Assembly: GCA_016195395.1 (NCBI GenBank)
Contig: JACPZR010000396.1
Location: 1 to 5,551, forward strand
From: Spirochaetia bacterium
GTDB taxonomy: Bacteria > Spirochaetota > Leptospirae > Leptospirales > Leptonemataceae
DNA length: 5,551 nucleotides
Direction: 5' to 3'
Part shown: one piece after another, positions 1 to 3,388 of the stretch
How the letters are laid out: each line of letters opens with the position of its first letter
Position numbering within the stretch: the first letter of the stretch is position 1
The notes under the pieces: model-generated
Seen by the model: only the letters and a program-made list of their open reading frames with translations
Databases searched by the model: none
Told to the model about the DNA's origin: nothing
Position numbers and translations under genes: made by a program

Positions 1-591
1 AACGCCTTTGGGACGCCCTGTTGTGCCGCTGGTGTAAATGATCGCGGCCACGCTTTCCTCTTTGCTCAAGCGGAGGACGTCTTCAATCAACGTGGGCCGG
101 TTGGCCAGCGCTCTGTCCCCTTTTTCCTGAAGAAGGGATAACGTGGACCGGCCCTCAATATGGTTCCCCTTGTCATCCTCCATGATGATGAGATAACGCA
201 GATCCGGAAGGTTTTTGGCAAGAGCACGGATACGCACAGCGGTCTTTGGATTCTGAACAACCGCAAAGCGGCTCTGAGAGTGTTGTGCGATGTGGAGAAT
301 TTCTTCATCCGTGGTGTCTGTACCGCGTGGAACGCTGACGCCGCCGGCAGTGATGATCGCGCAATCGACAATGATCCAGAGAGGCGTGGGATCGCAGAGA
401 AACAGCACACGGTCCCCTCGCTTGAGGCCGGCGCGCAGGAACCCCGCCGTGGTGCGGTCAACAGCATGCAGAGCTTCCTTATACGTGAAGCCTATGAACT
501 CAGAACCAACGCGCTTTCTAAAGGACACTTTTCCCGGAAATTGCTCCGCAGTGCTTCTCAGGATATCATACATGTGGCGGGCTGTGTCCAT
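1..591 (-). CDS. Long-chain acyl-CoA ligase (AMP-forming), N-terminal part
   Basis: This is an adenylate-forming enzyme that would activate a fatty acid with ATP to an acyl-AMP and pass it to coenzyme A, at the cytoplasmic face of the membrane. Only the first 197 codons are present; the gene leaves the window at its left edge. The last 12 visible residues read YTSGTTGRPKGV, the phosphate-binding signature of the AMP-binding superfamily. Upstream, residues 86-96 (GVSVPRGTDTT) match the pattern I recall for long-chain acyl-CoA ligases, including leptospiral ones. The start is the ATG whose complement is at 589-591; an in-frame TGA lies five codons upstream (604-606), so the gene cannot extend much further. 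No clear Shine-Dalgarno sequence is visible there, and a second Met at codon 7 is an alternative. The GHKL gene lies 154 bases upstream on the same strand, so co-transcription is possible. The family is clear; the acyl chain length is inferred. Confidence 0.93.
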   Translation of the reverse strand, partial: MDTARHMYDILRSTAEQFPGKVSFRKRVGSEFIGFTYKEALHAVDRTTAGFLRAGLKRGDRVLFLCDPTPLWIIVDCAIITAGGVSVPRGTDTTDEEILHIAQHSQSRFAVVQNPKTAVRIRALAKNLPDLRYLIIMEDDKGNHIEGRSTLSLLQEKGDRALANRPTLIEDVLRLSKEESVAAIIYTSGTTGRPKGV

Positions 592-678
592 TGCGGGACA
601 CGGTCAACGTTCCGCGGTCGGACTGCTATCGATTTTTGCCTGTTTGAGCACAGAGTGGCGGAAGAAAGTATGGCGGCT

Positions 679-693
679 TGGTGCGGCGCACCA
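679..693. other. Short perfect hairpin between the two minus-strand genes
   Basis: TGGTGC and GCACCA form a 6 bp stem around a 3 base loop, about 50 bases downstream of the GHKL stop codon and about 90 bases upstream of the acyl-CoA ligase start. No T tract follows it on either strand, so it is not a canonical intrinsic terminator. It might slow RNA polymerase or protect the end of a processed transcript, but that is a guess. Confidence 0.3.
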
Positions 694-745
694 GCATCAC
701 AGGAGTCTCAACGCGGGCCCGGCGGAAAGAAGCAGGACCCGGTCA

Positions 746-1774
746 CTAGTGCTGCGCGGCGGCGAAGCCTGACAGTTCCGTGCGCTTAAGGACAAAGCCC
801 ACCTTCGTTCTGTCCGGATAGAAAACGGGTTTCAAAGGCTGTTTGTCCGAGGAGAACTTCGCGAGAATGGCAAGAACCAAATTGATGCCCAAGCCGGCCC
901 CTTCCCGATGAGGATCCTCCGACGCATCGATCATCTCTTCTCCAAAAATAGGAAACTTCAGGCGCTGCATGAAGCGAAGCTTCTCCGGCCGCGAGATGGT
1001 GGTGTAGTTCGTTGTCCAGCACGACACCGTGTTGTCTGTGGATTTGAACTGGATGTCGAAATACTTGTCGTCCGCCTGGGCCATGCGGGCCAGATTCTCG
1101 TCCGCGTTTTCTTCTACTTCCGTGCGGAACATCTGCATGAACCGGTCATAGTCCATGACGGGGTCCACGCCATGGGCGCGGGTAACGTATTTTTCAAAGA
1201 GGACTTTGTATGTGGCTTTGGACGCGTTGATCGCAAGCTCATTCAGACAAGAATAGAACGGACTGACCAGCCCTCCCAGTTCCTGCTTGGAGAGAAGCAG
1301 CGTGATAACGTCCTGGAGGAGCGCGGCTGTTTCCCGGCCCAGGCGGTAGGTGCGCACCGTGATCTGCCAGTTCAAGTCTTCCAGTTTCAGGCGGACGGCT
1401 TCTTCTTTGAGCTTGGTTGAAATGAGAGAAACGTCGAGCGACTTTCTGAGGTCAATGAGTTCGATCGCTTTGAGGAAGTTCAACTGTTCAGCGTGGAACG
1501 GATCGCGGAAGAACCGCTTTGTGTCAGGGTCGAAGATCCACTTGTTTTTGCCCAACATGTGGATCATGTCTTCTTTATAGACGATCTTGCAGTTGCTGTC
1601 GTAGAGGAACTTGCCCTCGCGGTCGAGCCCGGGGATGGCAATCGTATTCCCAAAGCCCGACTCGCGGCGGATGTCAAACGTGGGCTCCATCTGCTGTGCG
1701 ATGACGTTGATCTGATCGGAGTTGAGCGATACACCGACGACGTCGGCGAAGAGCTTGCGGATGTCCTTATTCAT
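746..1774 (-). CDS. GHKL-type (histidine-kinase-like) ATP-binding protein, atypical
   Basis: This predicted soluble protein of 342 residues has a GHKL ATP-binding fold in its C-terminal half. The N box is residues 177-187 (LNELAINASKA), with the expected Glu179 and Asn183. A glycine-rich G2-type box is at 291-296 (EGAGLG), followed by a hydrophobic helix and a closing beta segment (KVGFVLKRTEL). The usual DxGxG G1 box is not visible: the matching stretch around 240-262 (FDIQFKSTDNTVSCWTTNYTTIS) has no glycine. No H box or transmembrane segment is seen, so this is not a standard sensor kinase; it may bind ATP as a regulator or use a partner. Residues 1-110 show no domain I recognise, and 110-150 look helical. 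I chose the ATG at 1774 because homology-like sequence (MNKDIRKLFADVVG) begins there, but it lacks a Shine-Dalgarno sequence. ATG 1786 or an extension up to TTG 1978 is possible. The stop TAG is at 746-748. I know of similar spirochaetal proteins but cannot name a gene. Confidence 0.75.
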   Translation of the reverse strand: MNKDIRKLFADVVGVSLNSDQINVIAQQMEPTFDIRRESGFGNTIAIPGLDREGKFLYDSNCKIVYKEDMIHMLGKNKWIFDPDTKRFFRDPFHAEQLNFLKAIELIDLRKSLDVSLISTKLKEEAVRLKLEDLNWQITVRTYRLGRETAALLQDVITLLLSKQELGGLVSPFYSCLNELAINASKATYKVLFEKYVTRAHGVDPVMDYDRFMQMFRTEVEENADENLARMAQADDKYFDIQFKSTDNTVSCWTTNYTTISRPEKLRFMQRLKFPIFGEEMIDASEDPHREGAGLGINLVLAILAKFSSDKQPLKPVFYPDRTKVGFVLKRTELSGFAAAQH

Positions 1775-2010
1775 ACGACGGCGCATCGTACGCCGGGGCT
1801 GTGGGCGGTCAACAAGGACCCAATGCGGATGGGCGAAATTCGCGCGACGTGTACTAGCATGTTTGCGGGGTATTGGGGCGCCGCTGCGACTTTCCAGCGA
1901 TTTGAGGTGGCCGGTGAACACGGCTTTGTGTGACGTAATCTGCGGGTCTTTGCTCGTGACGCTGCCGCCAAAACGCAAGCGCTAACGAATATCGTTTTGA
2001 TTTTACAGTA

Positions 2011-2018
2011 ATTATAAT
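2011..2018. promoter_or_regulatory. Palindromic -10-like element ATTATAAT
   Basis: ATTATAAT is its own reverse complement, so a consensus TATAAT -10 hexamer is present on both strands (2013-2018 plus, 2011-2016 minus). It sits in the most AT-rich part of the divergent intergenic region. No good -35 hexamer lies 16-18 bases away in either direction. On the plus strand, transcription would begin near 2025, giving a leader of about 65 bases for the lipoprotein gene. On the minus strand the leader of the GHKL gene would be over 200 bases. Confidence 0.45.
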
Positions 2019-2036
2019 GCGTTAAAAATACATTGA

Positions 2037-2058
2037 CGCGCAAAGTCACAATTGCGCG
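2037..2058 (+). promoter_or_regulatory. 7 bp inverted repeat in the lipoprotein leader
   Basis: CGCGCAA (2037-2043) and TTGCGCG (2052-2058) are perfect inverted copies separated by 8 bases. The element lies downstream of the -10-like sequence and upstream of the Shine-Dalgarno sequence. It could be an RNA hairpin in the leader or a dimeric repressor site at the start of transcription. The sequence alone does not distinguish these. Confidence 0.45.
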
Positions 2059-2063
2059 CTTGG

Positions 2064-2084
2064 TTCCAGTCGCAAGGATTGGAG
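2064..2084 (+). promoter_or_regulatory. Hairpin covering the Shine-Dalgarno sequence of the YD lipoprotein
   Basis: Bases 2064-2071 (TTCCAGTC) can pair with 2077-2084 (GATTGGAG) across a 5 base loop (GCAAG). This gives 8 pairs, two of them G-U. The 3' arm includes GGAG at 2081-2084, the core of the ribosome binding site. Folding would therefore hide the site, as in simple translational switches or RNA thermometers. The pairing is read directly from the sequence; the regulatory role is inference. Confidence 0.4.
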
Positions 2085-2086
2085 AG
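2081..2086 (+). promoter_or_regulatory. Ribosome binding site that decides the YD lipoprotein start
   Basis: GGAGAG precedes two adjacent ATG codons at 2088 and 2091. From the GGAG core, ATG 2091 has a spacing of 6 bases, better than the 3 bases for ATG 2088. The resulting N terminus (MKHMGIALL) is a normal signal peptide start. An in-frame TTG at 2052 has no such signal. Confidence 0.7.
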
Positions 2087-2090
2087 AATG

Positions 2091-2969
2091 ATGAAACACA
2101 TGGGAATAGCGTTGCTCGTCGCCCTTCTGGCAACACAGCCGGCATGCAAAAAGAGCAGTGAAGATGACGGGCTGACCATGTTAACGCTTACGATGCTGCT
2201 GACTGGGCGTGTGGCGCTTCCCGCGTGCGGCACATACGGAATGGCCAACTACCTCAAGGACTACAGCACTGGATCGCCGCAGATTGTGGCTTATAGTGTT
2301 GCAACCCCCAGCGTCCTTTTGAGCAGTGTTCCCTACGCAGTGGCAGGCTGTCGCCCTTCAGCCTACTCCAACACTTCGGCACAGAGCGGGACTTTTGCCT
2401 ACAATATTGATGGCTTGATCACTGCCATGACAGGGTCCTACCAGTATGTATACGCCTACAACAGCAAGGGCTACCCCACCGGACTGACGTATTCTGGAAA
2501 CAACATTAGCTTCACCTACGACTCGATGGGGCGTGTCTACCAACAGCTGACAAACGGCGTTGCCGCCTTCACGCTGACGTATTCTGGCTCAACGGTAACC
2601 TACGCCTCCAGTACAACTACAACAACCGACACGTACACAATCGATTCCAGCGGTCGCGTTACTCAGGACAACGTTCTATGCACGGGAGCCTCCGGTTGTC
2701 CGGTCGGGACAGGAGCCACAGCAACCATCACCTATACCTATGATTCCGCTGGACGCGTAACGCAGACCTCATGTGTGGGAGGCGCCACAAATTACTGTAC
2801 CGCCAACTATACGATCACATACACATACGATTCCGGAGGGCGGTTGACCGGTGTGGACAAAAGCGGCACCACCACGGGCGACGCCACGTACACATACAAT
2901 GCATCCGGACAAGTTACCCAGAGCGCCGTCAATCTTGGGTCGCTGGTTACCACCACGTTCACGAATTGA
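2091..2969 (+). CDS. Short YD/RHS-repeat lipoprotein
   Basis: This 292-residue protein is predicted to be exported, lipidated and made mostly of YD (RHS-type) repeats. Residues 1-18 are a signal peptide (basic start, then GIALLVALLA) and Cys19 is the likely lipid-bearing cysteine. The lipobox (ATQPAC) is loose, as in spirochaetes. A charged segment (KKSSEDD) and a short hydrophobic run (LTMLTLTMLLTG) follow. From residue 102 there are seven Tyr/Gly units: FAYN, YAYN, FTYD, YTID, YTYD, YTYD and YTYN, most followed by a GRV-, GRL- or GQV-type turn. Known YD proteins use such repeats to form a beta-sheet shell or spiral. Here there is no RHS core domain, no PxxxxDPxG-like cleavage motif and no C-terminal toxin, so it is far shorter than classical RHS proteins. 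Six further cysteines occur (46, 87, 197, 203, 228, 236), two pairs of them inside repeats. The sequence is very rich in Thr, Ser and Tyr. A surface adhesin or envelope role is possible but unproven. Confidence 0.85.
   Translation: MKHMGIALLVALLATQPACKKSSEDDGLTMLTLTMLLTGRVALPACGTYGMANYLKDYSTGSPQIVAYSVATPSVLLSSVPYAVAGCRPSAYSNTSAQSGTFAYNIDGLITAMTGSYQYVYAYNSKGYPTGLTYSGNNISFTYDSMGRVYQQLTNGVAAFTLTYSGSTVTYASSTTTTTDTYTIDSSGRVTQDNVLCTGASGCPVGTGATATITYTYDSAGRVTQTSCVGGATNYCTANYTITYTYDSGGRLTGVDKSGTTTGDATYTYNASGQVTQSAVNLGSLVTTTFTN
2394..2960 (+). repeat. Degenerate tandem YD-repeat array
   Basis: Seven in-frame repeat units begin at protein residues 102, 121, 141, 182, 215, 244 and 267, with spacings of 19, 20, 41, 33, 29 and 23 residues. 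The units near the C terminus are also similar at the DNA level, for example around 2727, 2814 and 2883, where codons for T-Y-T-Y are followed by GAT or AAT. This suggests growth by internal duplication with later divergence. Confidence 0.75.
2484..2587 (+). repeat. Exact 14 bp direct repeat, 90 bases apart
   Basis: CTGACGTATTCTGG occurs at 2484-2497 and again at 2574-2587. The two copies are exactly 30 codons apart and both encode LTYSG in frame. This is the longest exact repeat I noticed in the YD array and is a possible site for recombination that changes repeat number. Confidence 0.7.
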
Positions 2970-2973
2970 CCGG

Positions 2974-2995
2974 CCTTTGTTGCAGGGGCCAAAGG
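2974..2995 (+). other. Weak hairpin just after the YD lipoprotein stop
   Basis: CCTTTG (2974-2979) and CAAAGG (2990-2995) can form a 6 bp stem with a 10 base loop, starting five bases after the TGA stop. No T tract follows, so it is not a convincing terminator. A T-rich run at 3049-3058 lies further downstream, where another imperfect stem (3010-3016 with 3027-3034, one bulge) is 15 bases away from it. Readthrough into the next small gene is therefore plausible. Confidence 0.25.
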
Positions 2996-3096
2996 GATCA
3001 CTCGGCATTGGGGTGCGCGTTGCGGAGCACTCCCGTGTCCTGGACCCCTTCTTTTTTTGTTGACTCAAACCTTTGCGAGGAAGCCTAGAAGGAGTC

Positions 3097-3101
3097 AGGA
3101 G
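3097..3101 (+). promoter_or_regulatory. Ribosome binding site of the 44-residue lipoprotein
   Basis: AGGAG ends 6 bases before the ATG at 3108. A second match, AAGGAG at 3089-3094, lies slightly further upstream. This strong site is the main reason to accept such a short gene as real and to prefer this ATG over upstream in-frame alternatives. Confidence 0.7.
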
Positions 3102-3107
3102 ACCACA

Positions 3108-3242
3108 ATGAAACGTGTTCCAATGCTTCTCGCGATGACCCTGTTGATCACTGTAACGATGACCAATTGTTTTGGGTGGTGCAAGCGTGAGCTGAATCCG
3201 GGCCACAATAAGTCGATTCCGTCAGAATCCCGCGACCGATAG
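3108..3242 (+). CDS. Tiny putative lipoprotein (44 residues)
   Basis: The product is a small predicted exported lipoprotein. It begins MKRVPMLLAMTLLITVTMTNC, a basic start followed by a hydrophobic core and a cysteine at residue 21 that would carry the lipid under relaxed spirochaetal lipobox rules (Asn at position -1). The mature part would be only about 24 residues (CFGWCKRELNPGHNKS and a polar tail), with a second cysteine at residue 25. I recognise no family. It has a strong Shine-Dalgarno sequence and a proper stop (TAG at 3240-3242), and a terminator-like structure follows, so it looks like a genuine end-of-operon gene. It starts 138 bases after the YD-repeat lipoprotein and may share its transcript. 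Alternatives are a small membrane peptide or a secreted peptide rather than a lipoprotein. Confidence 0.65.
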   Translation: MKRVPMLLAMTLLITVTMTNCFGWCKRELNPGHNKSIPSESRDR

Positions 3243-3283
3243 AGCGGGGTTTGGGGCGGAGGACGCTGCCACGGCCGAAGCCA

Positions 3284-3301
3284 GGGGGAAGGCCTTCCCC
3301 C
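3284..3301. repeat. Perfect 18 bp GC-rich palindrome
   Basis: GGGGGAAGG is followed directly by its inverse CCTTCCCCC. In RNA this would be a strong hairpin, though with no spacer its central bases must open to form the loop. It lies between the tiny lipoprotein gene and the terminator-like hairpin. It may add to the termination structure or stabilise the 3' end of the transcript. Confidence 0.6.
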
Positions 3302-3302
3302 G

Positions 3303-3328
3303 CGATCCTCGGCTGGGATCGGCTTTTT
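3303..3328 (+). terminator. Candidate intrinsic terminator after the small lipoprotein genes
   Basis: CGATCC (3303-3308) and GGATCG (3316-3321) form a 6 bp stem with a 7 base loop, followed two bases later by TTTTT (3324-3328). It lies about 60 bases after the tiny lipoprotein stop and ahead of the c-di-GMP gene's promoter candidate, a fitting place for a terminator. An upstream GCCGA (3274-3278) could instead pair with either of two TCGGC copies (3309-3313 or 3319-3323), so alternative folds exist. Confidence 0.55.
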
Positions 3329-3332
3329 GGCA

Positions 3333-3361
3333 TTGACAGTGCCGTCGTATAGCACAATCAT
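3333..3361 (+). promoter_or_regulatory. Candidate sigma-70-type promoter of the GGDEF-EAL gene
   Basis: A consensus -35 hexamer TTGACA (3333-3338) is followed, after a 17 base spacer, by AATCAT (3356-3361), which matches four of six -10 positions. Transcription would start near 3368, about 20 bases before the chosen GTG start. It lies directly after the terminator-like hairpin, as expected for a separate transcription unit. Confidence 0.5.
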
Positions 3362-3388
3362 GTGACCCTATCGCCGGGGCGTAATTGT

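Larger units (their letters stand above)
1775..2090. other. Divergent intergenic region
   Basis: This stretch separates the minus-strand GHKL gene from the plus-strand YD-repeat lipoprotein gene. Bases 1775-1981 stay open in the GHKL frame as far as an in-frame TAG at 1982-1984. The peptide they would encode is rich in Arg, His and Pro and has no recognisable domain, so I treat it as leader. Bases 1986-2035 are conspicuously AT-rich and should hold the promoters. Bases 2037-2084 hold two hairpins in the lipoprotein leader. I see no RNA gene or further coding region here. Confidence 0.6.

Noticed and set aside
160..789. Long plus-strand reading frames (160-789 and 290-772) opposite the acyl-CoA ligase
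   Set aside because: They mirror the clearly coding minus strand, which ends in the YTSGTTGRPKGV signature. Their peptides have no recognisable motif and no ribosome binding site.
908..1933. Plus-strand reading frames opposite the GHKL gene
   Set aside because: The minus strand shows the N box and G2 box. The plus-strand products look like antisense shadows with no domains.
2052..2090. TTG start at 2052 for the YD lipoprotein
   Set aside because: It would add 13 residues before the signal peptide and has no ribosome binding site, whereas GGAGAG at 2081-2086 fits ATG 2091.
3049..3058. T-rich run as an intrinsic terminator of the YD gene
   Set aside because: The nearest reasonable stem ends at 3034, 15 bases before the run, and the wider GGGGT/ACCCC pairing is only 5 bp around a large loop.
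2769..3206. Minus-strand and alternative-frame reading frames across the end of the YD gene
   Set aside because: They overlap the repeat-coding sequence in the wrong frame and encode no recognisable protein. Repetitive Thr/Tyr codons tend to create such shadows.
2091..3242. RHS toxin-immunity pair (YD protein plus small downstream immunity protein)
   Set aside because: The YD protein has no core or toxin domain, and the downstream product is an exported peptide-like lipoprotein, unlike a typical cytoplasmic immunity protein.
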